Positions 57,411-64,000 of a stretch of 64,000 nt of DNA are shown in pieces. The stretch's first letter is position 1. Each line of letters opens with the position of its first letter. The stretch lies in NCBI RefSeq assembly GCF_016827675.1, contig NZ_JAERJA010000012.1, forward strand, positions 1 through 64,000, given 5' to 3'. The position numbers and the translations under genes were made by a program. The notes beneath the pieces are model-generated. The model made no database searches. It was not told the origin of the DNA and worked only from the letters and a program-made list of their open reading frames with translations. The stretch comes from Nocardioides limicola. Its GTDB lineage: Bacteria > Actinomycetota > Actinomycetes > Propionibacteriales > Nocardioidaceae.

Positions 57411-57770
57411 TCAGGTGGTGGGTGGTTCGGCGAGGAGGGCGTCGAGTCGGCTGATCCGGGACTCCCAGATCGCCTGGAACTGGTGCAGCAGGTGCTGGGC
57501 GCGCCGGATGGTCTCCGGCTCGCCGCGGACCAGCCGTTCACGGCCGCGAGGGTCCTTGGTCACCAGGCCGGCTCCCTCCAGGACAGCCACGTGCTTCTGC
57601 ACGGCGGCGAAGGACATGTCGTACGCCGCGGCCAGCGTGGAGACCGATGCCTCGCCGGTCAGTGTCCGGCGCAGGATGTCGCGGCGGGTCGCGTCGGCGA
57701 GGGCCCGGAAGATCCGGTCCACCTCGTCGTCACTGAGTTCGGTGTCACCCGAAGAGATATCTACAACCAT
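57411..57770 (-). CDS. ArsR-type winged-helix regulator (non-metal)
   Basis: The 119-residue protein has the ArsR/SmtB winged-helix core DRIFRALADATRRDILRRTL, ASVSTLAAAYDMSFAAVQKHVAVLEGAGLVTK and the wing RGRERLV. It contains no cysteine, so it does not sense metals in the classical way. It precedes the tandem SRPBCC gene. Its start codon is embedded in a perfect 18-bp palindrome, so it very probably represses its own operon, with the inducer perhaps bound by or modified through the SRPBCC partner. Confidence 0.87.
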   Translation of the reverse strand: MVVDISSGDTELSDDEVDRIFRALADATRRDILRRTLTGEASVSTLAAAYDMSFAAVQKHVAVLEGAGLVTKDPRGRERLVRGEPETIRRAQHLLHQFQAIWESRISRLDALLAEPPTT

Positions 57771-57779
57771 TTGGTTGTA
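57762..57779. promoter_or_regulatory. Operator overlapping the start codon of the ArsR-type gene
   Basis: TACAACCATTTGGTTGTA (57762-57779) is a perfect 8-2-8 palindrome. The ATG of the leftward regulator (57770-57768) lies in its middle. A bound dimer would cover the start of a leaderless or short-leader transcript. Confidence 0.85.
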
Positions 57780-57875
57780 TGTTATCCGCCTACTTTGAGG
57801 GCGTCAACCCCGGGCAGTTGCTTGGCAACAGCAATCATCTGTAGGGTGCCCGCAACACCCCCCGAGGAGCCTCAC

Positions 57876-59312
57876 GTGACCCCACCTGCCCTGCGACCGC
57901 GGGTCGCCATCGCCGCACTGTGCGCCGGCGGTTTCGCTGCCTCGGTGACCCAGACGATGGTCATCCCGCTGCAGTCCGAACTTCCCCGTTTGCTGTCGAC
58001 CTCCGCAGCACACGCCGGCTGGGTGGTCACGGTGACCCTGCTCGCCGGGGCGGTGGCGATGCCGATCGCCGGCCGACTGGCCGACATGTACGGCAAACAG
58101 GTGGTGCTCGCCGCCTGCGCCGGCACCCTGGTCGCCGGCTCCGTGGTCTGCGCCTGGGCCAGCACCCTGGGCCCGATGCTGGCAGGCCGCGCCCTGCAGG
58201 GTCTGGCGATGGGCTTCATCCCGGTCGGCATCTCGCTGATCCGGCAGATCGCGGCGCCCGGCCAGGCCGCCACCGCGATCGCGGCGATGAGCGCCACCCT
58301 GGGCGTCGGCGGCGCCCTGGGGCTGCCGCTATCGGCGTGGATCGCCCAGACCGGGGACTGGCACCACATGTTCTGGCTCACCGCTGCGCTGGCCGCGGTG
58401 GTGCTGCTGCTCACCCTCACCGTAGTGCCGCGGCACCGACCCGACCACGCTCCACACTTCGACGCTGTGGGCGCACTCGGACTCGGAGTCGGACTGGTCG
58501 CGGTGCTGATCGGGATCACCCGGGCGACCAGCTGGGGCTGGCTTGACGCCCGCACCGTGGGCACCCTGGTCGCCGGTGTGCTGGTGCTGCTCGCCTGGGG
58601 GTGGTACGAGCTGCGCGCCGACGAGCCGCTCGTGGACCTGCGCAGCAGTGCCAGGCTGCCGGTGCTGATGACCAACCTGGCCGCGGTCGCTGTCGGCTTC
58701 GGGATGATGGCGTCCTCGATCGTGGTGCCGCAACTCCTGCAGTTGCCCGCGTGGACCGGACACGGGCTCGATCAGTCCCTGCTGGCCACCGGCCTGTGGC
58801 TGGCGCCGGCCGGCATGATGATGATGCTCTTCTCACCGGTCTCCGGGCGCCTGATCGATCGCCTCGGCCCCCGGATCGCGCTGATGATCGGCGGCGCGGT
58901 TCTCGGCGCCGGCTACCTGGCCGCGCTGGTGATGATGTCAGCCCCATGGCAACTGCTGGTCGCCTCCTGCATCACCGCGGCCGGGGTCGGCATCGGGTAC
59001 GCCGCGATGCCCAGCCTGATCATGGACAACGTGGACCCCCGCGCCGCAGCAGCCGCGGTCGGACTCAACGCGTTGATGCGCTCGGTCGGCACCACCCTCG
59101 CGGCAGCAGTGATGGCGACCGTGCTGACCAGCCGCACCGTCGACCACGACGGCATCCTGCTGCCCAGTCAGGGCGCCTTCCAGGCGTGCTTCCTGATCGG
59201 CGCCGGGGCCGCGGTGCTCGGCGTACTGCTCACCGCGGTGATCCCGCGTCGCGCACAGGCCTCCGGCGCCGGGGCCGACCCGGTGGGCGAAAGCCTCGCG
59301 CTCAGTCGCTGA
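57876..59312 (+). CDS. MFS drug exporter of the DHA2/EmrB-QacA type
   Basis: The 478-residue membrane protein has about fourteen helices. Features include motif A in AGRLADMYGKQVVLA near residue 70, motif C-like GVGGALGLPLSAWIAQ in helix 5, and the typical QTMVIPLQSELPRLL at the N-terminus. The family exports drugs and other hydrophobic compounds using the proton gradient. GTG 57876 follows GAGGAG by seven bases. It is divergent from the ArsR/SRPBCC operon, whose operator is 97 bp upstream, so shared regulation is possible. Confidence 0.87.
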   Translation: MTPPALRPRVAIAALCAGGFAASVTQTMVIPLQSELPRLLSTSAAHAGWVVTVTLLAGAVAMPIAGRLADMYGKQVVLAACAGTLVAGSVVCAWASTLGPMLAGRALQGLAMGFIPVGISLIRQIAAPGQAATAIAAMSATLGVGGALGLPLSAWIAQTGDWHHMFWLTAALAAVVLLLTLTVVPRHRPDHAPHFDAVGALGLGVGLVAVLIGITRATSWGWLDARTVGTLVAGVLVLLAWGWYELRADEPLVDLRSSARLPVLMTNLAAVAVGFGMMASSIVVPQLLQLPAWTGHGLDQSLLATGLWLAPAGMMMMLFSPVSGRLIDRLGPRIALMIGGAVLGAGYLAALVMMSAPWQLLVASCITAAGVGIGYAAMPSLIMDNVDPRAAAAAVGLNALMRSVGTTLAAAVMATVLTSRTVDHDGILLPSQGAFQACFLIGAGAAVLGVLLTAVIPRRAQASGAGADPVGESLALSR

Positions 59313-59709
59313 GTCGGTCGGCGGCGGTGCGCTCCACCCGGTCGCGGATCGGCCCCTTGGCGAGCAGTTGCTGCACGTGGTGGCGTGGCAGCACCAGCAC
59401 CCGGGCGGGCTCGGTGGTGACCACGGTGGCGGTACGTGGCTCCTCGGTGACCATCGCGATCTCACCGATCAGATCGCCGGGGCCGAGGGTGGCCACGTCC
59501 TCGTCATGTTTGCGGACCACGGCCCGGCCCGCGACCAGGATCATCAGCTCCCGGCCGGAGGTGCCTTCGGTGGTGAGCACCCGCCCGGTGGGCAGGTCGA
59601 TCTCGTCGGCCAGCCTGGCCACCTCCGCAATGTCGGTCGCGGAGCAGTCGGCAAACAGCGGCAGTGAGCCGATCAACGCCTCCTTGGCGTTCCTGCGGTG
59701 GAGGTTCAT
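59302..59709 (-). CDS. Cyclic-nucleotide-binding domain protein
   Basis: The 135-residue protein is a single cNMP-binding (CRP-like) beta-barrel: LFADCSATDIAEVARLADEIDLPTGRVLTTEGTSGRELMILVAGRAVV, then the phosphate-binding cassette GPGDLIGEIAMVTEEPRTATVV with the key Glu and Arg. There is no DNA-binding domain. It may act as a cAMP-responsive module for another protein, perhaps linked to the cyclase at 44797. ATG 59709 is chosen. Its 3' end overlaps the MFS gene by 11 bp. Confidence 0.87.
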   Translation of the reverse strand: MNLHRRNAKEALIGSLPLFADCSATDIAEVARLADEIDLPTGRVLTTEGTSGRELMILVAGRAVVRKHDEDVATLGPGDLIGEIAMVTEEPRTATVVTTEPARVLVLPRHHVQQLLAKGPIRDRVERTAADRLSD

Positions 59710-59796
59710 GATTTCGAGAGTAGGGCTGCAGGCGTCGATGCGATAGTGCCCGCGGCGGTGAGCCCGGTCACCCGTCGACGGCCCTAGGATCGGGCG

Positions 59797-60774
59797 ATGC
59801 GCCCCGCCCGGGCGGCCTTCGCCGCTCTCACCCTCGCCAGTACCCTCGCCGTGGCCCGAACGATCGTCTCCTACCGCGCGGTGCCGCCCGCACTGCGCCG
59901 CCCGGCGATCCTCAGCTACCCCTCGATCACCGGGCCGCGGACGCTCGCGCTGTATCGCCGCACCGCCCAGAACGCATCCACGCCGTGGCCCGGGGTGACA
60001 GTCACCGAGCACACGGTGCCCGGTGGTCCGCCGGTGGTCGTGCACGACCCCGTCGGCCGGGTCGTGCCCACCGGGGCGGTGCTCTGGCTGCACGGCGGCG
60101 GCATGTTCATGGGCTCGGCGGTGAGCAACAACGACTACTGCGGGTGGCTGGCCGAGCAGCTCGGCGCGGTGGTGATCGCGGTCGACTACCGACTCGCCCC
60201 GGAGCACCCGTTCCCGGCTGCGGTCGAGGACTGCGACGCGGCCCTGCGATGGGCGGTCGACCAGGCGGAGACGCTGGGCATCGATGCGTCCCGGATCGCG
60301 ATCGCCGGCGCCAGCGCCGGGGGACTGCTGGCCGCCTCCACCTGCCTGCTGGTCCGGGAGCGAGGCGGGGTCGCGCCGTGCTTCCAGTTGCTGCGCTACC
60401 CCGGGTTGGACCCCCGCACTCGGGAACGACGCTGGTGGCGGCAACGGTGGGTGTGGACCGGCCGGTCGACCGCCTACGCCTGGCGCTGCTACCTGGGCGG
60501 GAGGGCCCTCGACGAGTTGCCGGCGTACGCCGCACCGGCGCTGGCCGCCGACCTCTCCGGGCTGCCGCCGGCGTGGATCGGCGTCGGCAGCGACGACCTG
60601 TTCCTGGCCGAGGACACCGCCTATGCGCGGGCCCTGGCCGAGGCCGGGGTGCCGGTCGAACTGGACGTGGAACCAGGCATGTACCACGGCGCCGACGGTG
60701 TCGCCGGGGACGCTGCGGCGATGATCGCCTTCCGGGCCCGGGAGGTGGCCGCGCTCCGCACCGCCCTCAGTTGA
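59797..60774 (+). CDS. Alpha/beta hydrolase of the hormone-sensitive lipase family
   Basis: The 325-residue protein has the HSL-family oxyanion motif in LWLHGGGMFMGSAVSN near residue 100, the nucleophile in AGASAGGLLAAST (Ser near residue 178), the acid in GSDDLFLAEDT and the His in GMYHGADG. An N-terminal hydrophobic segment (FAALTLASTLAVARTIV) could be a signal or anchor. It likely hydrolyses short or medium acyl esters. No neighbour points to a specific substrate. Confidence 0.88.
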   Translation: MRPARAAFAALTLASTLAVARTIVSYRAVPPALRRPAILSYPSITGPRTLALYRRTAQNASTPWPGVTVTEHTVPGGPPVVVHDPVGRVVPTGAVLWLHGGGMFMGSAVSNNDYCGWLAEQLGAVVIAVDYRLAPEHPFPAAVEDCDAALRWAVDQAETLGIDASRIAIAGASAGGLLAASTCLLVRERGGVAPCFQLLRYPGLDPRTRERRWWRQRWVWTGRSTAYAWRCYLGGRALDELPAYAAPALAADLSGLPPAWIGVGSDDLFLAEDTAYARALAEAGVPVELDVEPGMYHGADGVAGDAAAMIAFRAREVAALRTALS

Positions 60775-60809
60775 GTCGAGTTGGGCCTCCTACGCGTCGA
60801 GTTGGGCCT
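60775..60809 (+). repeat. 14-bp direct repeat with 21-bp spacing
   Basis: GTCGAGTTGGGCCT occurs at 60775-60788 and again at 60796-60809, just after the hydrolase stop and before the next gene. No function is evident. Confidence 0.75.
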
Positions 60810-60844
60810 TCGCCGGATCCTCCGATGTGACAGACTCCGCAGCC

Positions 60845-61570
60845 ATGCCTTGGACCCACGGCGCGTCGTTGCGTGCCGACCATCGAGAGCGGCTGATCGG
60901 CGCCGGCGCCGAGCCCGACGTACTGGCCTCTCTGGACCTGCACGAGATCACCGCTCCACTGCCACGGTGGTGGCACGAACAGGGCAACACGCTCTACCGC
61001 CATGCCGACGTGTGCATCCCGCCGGAGTTGATCGAGCGGATGGCCCTGATCCCGTTCACCGATGCCCTGGTGGTGATCGCGTCCACGGTCGAGAACATGG
61101 CGAAACTGCACTTGGGCGAGTCCGGCGCGACCGTCTTCCTCGGCCCGGACTCCAGCTACACCGCCACCGATCTCTACTGCGGCGGCAACTCGGCGATCAT
61201 CCTCAACGGGGCGCTGGCGGCCACCCGCTGCGCGATCCTGGACGCTCGCAACGGCGGCTCCATCGTGGCCGCACCGGACCAGTTGTGGGCGGCCGACGTC
61301 TACATCGCCACCGACGACATGCATCGGCTCGAGGACGCCGCCACCGGCGTCCGGCTCAACCCGTACGGCGGCCAGATCCGGTTCGGCACGCATGTCTGGC
61401 TGGGGCGGGACGCGATCATCACCGGCCATGTCCAGATCGGCGACGGCGCCGTGGTGGGGATGCGGAGCCTGGTCCGCGGGCAGAAGGTGCCCGCTCATGC
61501 GGCGGTGGCCGGCACGCCGGCGCGGGTCATCCGCGATGGCGTCGCCTGGACCGAGGACGACACGCCGTGA
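60845..61570 (+). CDS. Left-handed beta-helix (hexapeptide-repeat) acyltransferase-like protein
   Basis: The 241-residue protein has hexapeptide-type repeats in its C-terminal half: FGTHVWLGRDAIITGHVQIGDGAVVGMRSLVRG followed by VAGTPARVIRDG, the acyl/acetyltransferase end common to maltose- and chloramphenicol-type acetyltransferases. The N-terminal half is not a recognised domain but contains further short repeats (NGGSIVAA, GGNSAIILNG). It could acetylate a sugar or polymer. ATG 60845 lies eight bases after CAGACT, so it may be leaderless; GTG 60827 is an alternative. It overlaps the next gene by 4 bp. Confidence 0.78.
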   Translation: MPWTHGASLRADHRERLIGAGAEPDVLASLDLHEITAPLPRWWHEQGNTLYRHADVCIPPELIERMALIPFTDALVVIASTVENMAKLHLGESGATVFLGPDSSYTATDLYCGGNSAIILNGALAATRCAILDARNGGSIVAAPDQLWAADVYIATDDMHRLEDAATGVRLNPYGGQIRFGTHVWLGRDAIITGHVQIGDGAVVGMRSLVRGQKVPAHAAVAGTPARVIRDGVAWTEDDTP

Positions 61571-62514
61571 CCGGCGCAGTGCCCGGACGGTTGAACGTCT
61601 CGCTGGACCAGTTCGAGATGGCCTGCCTCACCTGGGGTGAGGTGGCGGACGAATCGCGACCGTTGGCGGTGCTGCTTCACGGCTTCCCCGACACGCCACA
61701 CACCTGGCGCCACCTCGGGCCGGGGTTGGCCGAGGACGGCTGGCGGGTCGTCGCGCCCGCCACCCGTGGCTACGGGCCCTCGGGGCTGCCGCGGGACGGC
61801 AGCTATCACGCCCCGGCACTGATCTCCGACGTCGTGGAACTGCACGCCGCCCTCGGAGGCGATCACCGAGCACTGCTCGTGGGGCATGACTGGGGCGCGA
61901 TCACCGCCAACGGACTGGCGGCCTCGCCGCACTCCCCGTTCGGTCGGGTCGTGGCGATGAGCGTCCCCCCGATCCCGTCGTTCACACCGGGTCGGTCAGA
62001 CCTCGGCAGTTGGCTCGCGGTGCTGCCCCGTCAGGCCCGGCTCAGCTGGTACCTGGCCTTCAATCAGCTGCCCCGACTGCCCGAGCGGGCGTTCGTCAGG
62101 CTGGTCACGCACCTGTGGGACCGGTGGTCGCCGGGGTACGACGCCACCGAGGATCTGGCACACCTCGCTGCGGCGTTGCCCAACCGACGATGCCGAGCTG
62201 CCGCTCTGGGCTACTACCGGGCTCAGTTGCGGCCGTGGCGAACGCCCGCCCGCTATGCGTCGTACGCCTCGACCTGGACGGGAGCCCCGCGGGTGCCGTT
62301 GCTCTACCTGCAGGGCGCCGATGACGGTTGCCTGGACCCTCGCTGGACGACGCGGGTCCTCACCCACCTGCCCGAAGGAAGTGCGGTGGCGACCGTCCCG
62401 AACGCCGGCCACTTCCTGCAACTGGAGCAACCTGAGGCGGTGGCCCGGCACGTGCTGGCCTTCTCCCAGGTGCAGCGGAATGTCAGTCCGGGGCTGGGCC
62501 GACCGGTCGAGTAG
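61567..62514 (+). CDS. Epoxide-hydrolase-like alpha/beta hydrolase
   Basis: The 315-residue protein has LLHGFPDTPHTWRHLGPGLAEDGWRVVAPATRGYGPS at the N-terminus and the nucleophile elbow VGHDWGAITAN, where the nucleophile is Asp and not Ser, as in epoxide hydrolases and haloalkane dehalogenases. The acid is in YLQGADDGCLDP and the His in VPNAGHFLQLEQP. Two lid-domain tyrosines that assist epoxide opening may be in LGYYRAQL. It starts with GTG overlapping the previous stop (GTGA), so the two genes are coupled. Confidence 0.88.
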   Translation: MTGAVPGRLNVSLDQFEMACLTWGEVADESRPLAVLLHGFPDTPHTWRHLGPGLAEDGWRVVAPATRGYGPSGLPRDGSYHAPALISDVVELHAALGGDHRALLVGHDWGAITANGLAASPHSPFGRVVAMSVPPIPSFTPGRSDLGSWLAVLPRQARLSWYLAFNQLPRLPERAFVRLVTHLWDRWSPGYDATEDLAHLAAALPNRRCRAAALGYYRAQLRPWRTPARYASYASTWTGAPRVPLLYLQGADDGCLDPRWTTRVLTHLPEGSAVATVPNAGHFLQLEQPEAVARHVLAFSQVQRNVSPGLGRPVE

Positions 62515-62812
62515 TCGCCGGCTCCCACAGGGCCGCGTCGACATCGACGACGCCGCGAACCAACGGGACACCCTCCACGTGCCAGTGCTCCTGCGCATCG
62601 ATCATCAGATGCGGCGGCAGGGTGCCGTTGGCACGCACCACCCGCCACCAGGGCACCCCGTGACCGGCCCGGGCCATCACCCCACCGACCCCACGCGGTC
62701 CGCCACGTCCCAGGTGCGCCGCGATCACGCCGTACGTCATCACCCGCCCGGGCGGGATCTGCTCCACCAGGCTCAGCACGGCCTCGGTGAACTCGTCCAG
62801 GGAGTCACTCAT
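62483..62812 (-). CDS. Alkyltransferase-like (ATL) DNA repair protein
   Basis: The 109-residue protein is the DNA-binding domain of O6-alkylguanine-DNA alkyltransferases, but the active-site PCHRV is PWWRVV (residues 54-59), with Trp55 in place of Cys. That substitution defines ATL proteins, which flip O6-alkylguanine and hand it to nucleotide excision repair. Supporting motifs are IPPGRVMTYGVIAAHLG and RAVGGVMAR-like RGVGGVMARAG. The 5' end overlaps the TetR gene by 8 bp, and the 3' end overlaps the convergent hydrolase gene. Confidence 0.92.
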   Translation of the reverse strand: MSDSLDEFTEAVLSLVEQIPPGRVMTYGVIAAHLGRGGPRGVGGVMARAGHGVPWWRVVRANGTLPPHLMIDAQEHWHVEGVPLVRGVVDVDAALWEPATTRPVGPAPD

Positions 62813-63380
62813 CGGGGGCCGCCAGCCGCAACGCCGCGTGGGCCATCGTGATCAACAGTGCTCGCATCGCGGGGCGCGAGATCCTGGCGCTGTGCGGGGT
62901 GGAGTTGAGCAGTCCGAAGACCGCCTGGATCGCCGCCCTGCCCTCGGCGGTGGGCAGTGTGTCGCCGTGCTTGGCGCGCACCTCCCGCAACGTGTCAGTC
63001 CACAGGTCGATGTAGGCGAGTTGCTGGCGGCGCACCTCGTCGCGCGCCTCGGCGGCCAGGTTGCCCCATTCCCGCTCCTGTACGACGATCAGCGCGGGTT
63101 GGCTCACCGCGAAGTCGGCGTGCCACTCGATCAGGCTGGCCAGGGCGGCCTCCGGGTCTGCCGCGGCCGCCACCCGGGAGCGTCCTTCGCGCAGCAGTTC
63201 GGCGGAGACTTGGGTCAGGCAGGCGGCCAGCAGCGCCCCTTTGCCCTCGAAGTGCTTGTAGAGGGCGGGGCCGGAGATCCCGAGCGCGCCGCCGATGTCG
63301 TTCACCGAGACGCCATGGAAGCCACGCTCGGCGAAGAGTCCGGCGGCGGTGTCCAGGATCTGTTGACGACGCAGGCTCAT
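62805..63380 (-). CDS. TetR-family regulator upstream of the ATL gene
   Basis: The 191-residue protein shows the TetR helix-turn-helix QILDTAAGLFAERGFHGVSVNDIGGALGISGPALYKHFEGK and the TetR_C-type ligand domain with an aromatic ELTW-like stretch (LIVVQEREWGNLAAEARDEVRR). This subgroup often controls acyl-CoA or fatty-acid metabolism. Its end overlaps the ATL gene by 8 bp. Its promoter region holds a tandem array with ACACCTC cores every ~22 bp, which may be its operators. ATG 63380 is chosen. Confidence 0.87.
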   Translation of the reverse strand: MSLRRQQILDTAAGLFAERGFHGVSVNDIGGALGISGPALYKHFEGKGALLAACLTQVSAELLREGRSRVAAAADPEAALASLIEWHADFAVSQPALIVVQEREWGNLAAEARDEVRRQQLAYIDLWTDTLREVRAKHGDTLPTAEGRAAIQAVFGLLNSTPHSARISRPAMRALLITMAHAALRLAAPDE

Positions 63381-63387
63381 GGGCGGA

Positions 63388-63517
63388 TTGTTGCCCACCT
63401 CAGGTCGGAGTGAACACCTCGGGTGCCGAGATTCCACACCTCGCGCGGCCGGATGTCACACCTCGTCCGCCGAGATGTCACACCTCGTCCGCCGAGATGT
63501 CACACCTCGTCAGGGGA
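63388..63517. repeat. Tandem array of about six 20-22-bp units between two TetR genes
   Basis: Six consecutive units share a C(A)CACCTC core. Copies at 63452-63473 and 63474-63495 are identical (gatgtcacacctcgtccgccga), and 63430-63451 and 63496-63517 are close variants. Two more diverged units lie at 63388-63409 and 63410-63429. The ~22-bp period is two helical turns. The array fills the gap between the TetR start at 63380 and the end of the next TetR gene at 63510, and overlaps its last codons. Confidence 0.85.
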
Positions 63518-64000
63518 GGGGGAAGGAGATGGGGGGGAGTTGGCCGGCGGCGACGTAGGACATCGCGGCGGCGCTGAGGGTCATGAACCGCAGTCCGTTC
63601 AGGGCCGCGGTGGGGTCCTCGCCCAGAGCCAGCGCCTCGTACAGGGCGCCGTGGAAGCCGGCGGTGATCGAGCCGGGCAGGTCCACGCCCTCGGGCGGGG
63701 GAGTCGGCAGGTCGGCGGAGACCCGGGCGAACTCCTCGGCGGTCACGTCCCGCAGCCGGCGCAGCATCTGCGCCAGCCGTTCGCCGAGTTCGGCGTCGAC
63801 CGCGGCCAGGGTCGTGAGGTCGTAGAAGATGCGGAACAGTTCCGGCTGCTTGGACCAGATCCGGATCGACTCGGCGAAGTAGGCGTCGATGCGGCCGAGG
63901 GGGGAGTCGTCGGTGATCGGTGCGTTCCGCCACCGGCCGACGATCTCCACCTCCAGTGCCTCGACGACCGCCAGCAGCAACTCCTGCTTGGTCGGGAAGT
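63510..64000 (-). CDS. TetR-family regulator, N-terminus beyond the window
   Basis: The frame is open to the window end and reads ...FPTKQELLLAVVEALEVE there, the end of a TetR helix-turn-helix and the start of its ligand domain. The remaining C-terminal domain is about 160 residues. An acyl-CoA or hydrophobic ligand is typical but not readable. The DNA-binding part is missing because of the window edge, not because of mutation. It is transcribed leftward, in the same direction as the TetR-ATL pair, with the tandem array between them. Confidence 0.82.
   Translation of the reverse strand, partial: FPTKQELLLAVVEALEVEIVGRWRNAPITDDSPLGRIDAYFAESIRIWSKQPELFRIFYDLTTLAAVDAELGERLAQMLRRLRDVTAEEFARVSADLPTPPPEGVDLPGSITAGFHGALYEALALGEDPTAALNGLRFMTLSAAAMSYVAAGQLPPISFPLP

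Noticed and set aside
63388..63517. A CRISPR array
   Set aside because: Units are ~22 bp and contiguous without unique spacers, and no cas gene is present.

Overview
The window is high-GC DNA with GTG starts, leaderless-looking promoters, a DsbA/VKOR disulfide pair, ergothioneine genes, an AlkB-rubredoxin fusion and intergenic repeats of the 'ggtggtcgag...tatcgagacc' kind. Together these point to a free-living actinobacterium, most likely of the Nocardioidaceae/Propionibacteriales; this assignment is an inference from gene content and not a database match.

Layout. 1-2.8 kb: end of an unknown gene, a repeat patch, a dienelactone-hydrolase-like enzyme, and a TetR/SRPBCC operon facing a small membrane protein across a twin operator. 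2.8-8.7 kb: small membrane proteins, an AlkD-type DNA repair protein, an ArsR repressor facing a flavoprotein monooxygenase across two ArsR boxes, a phytoene-dehydrogenase-like flavoprotein and an MFS carrier. 8.7-19 kb: SulP anion permease, spermidine-synthase-like protein, release factor 3, MerR regulator, DASS dicarboxylate transporter with a CitA/CitB-type two-component system, then VKOR and DsbA. 19-22.2 kb: TRIC channel, egtD and egtB.

22.3-27.1 kb, leftward: a compact RiPP (ribosomally made, post-translationally modified peptide) locus. It holds a 35-residue precursor gene, a strong hairpin, a leader-binding-like protein, two YcaO cyclodehydratases and a MATE exporter. The four large genes all overlap. 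The precursor promoter carries a perfect 8-1-8 palindrome of the Fur/Zur type, and the peptide holds a His-Ser-Ser-Asn-His core. The working hypothesis is a metal-starvation-induced, azoline-bearing peptide, possibly a zincophore. This is the most novel system in the window. Next to it, rightward, lie a DUF302 protein and a CsoR/CstR-family sensor under their own palindromic operator.

28-31 kb: a CDP-glycerol glycerophosphotransferase-like enzyme, a membrane Ser/Thr kinase with a coupled lipoprotein, and a MazF-like toxin whose antitoxin survives only as a C-terminal remnant. 31-45 kb: a hydrocarbon/alcohol catabolic region. AlkB-rubredoxin with an SDR and TetR comes first, followed by AraC and an operon of esterase, aldehyde dehydrogenase, Baeyer-Villiger-type monooxygenase, GMC oxidoreductase and a DUF4334 protein, then acyl-CoA dehydrogenase and enoyl-CoA hydratase. 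Read together they could convert an alkane or secondary alcohol to ketone, ester, alcohol plus acid, and then feed beta-oxidation. 45-54 kb: adenylate cyclase, FprA-type ferredoxin reductase facing a LysR regulator, DUF779 with an ExaC-like aldehyde dehydrogenase and a GAF regulator, a FrnE-like DsbA protein and an SDR. 54-64 kb: S9 peptidase, ArsR/SRPBCC pair, MFS exporter, cyclic-nucleotide-binding protein, three hydrolase/acyltransferase-type genes, an alkyltransferase-like DNA repair protein, and two TetR regulators separated by a tandem array with a period of about 22 bp.
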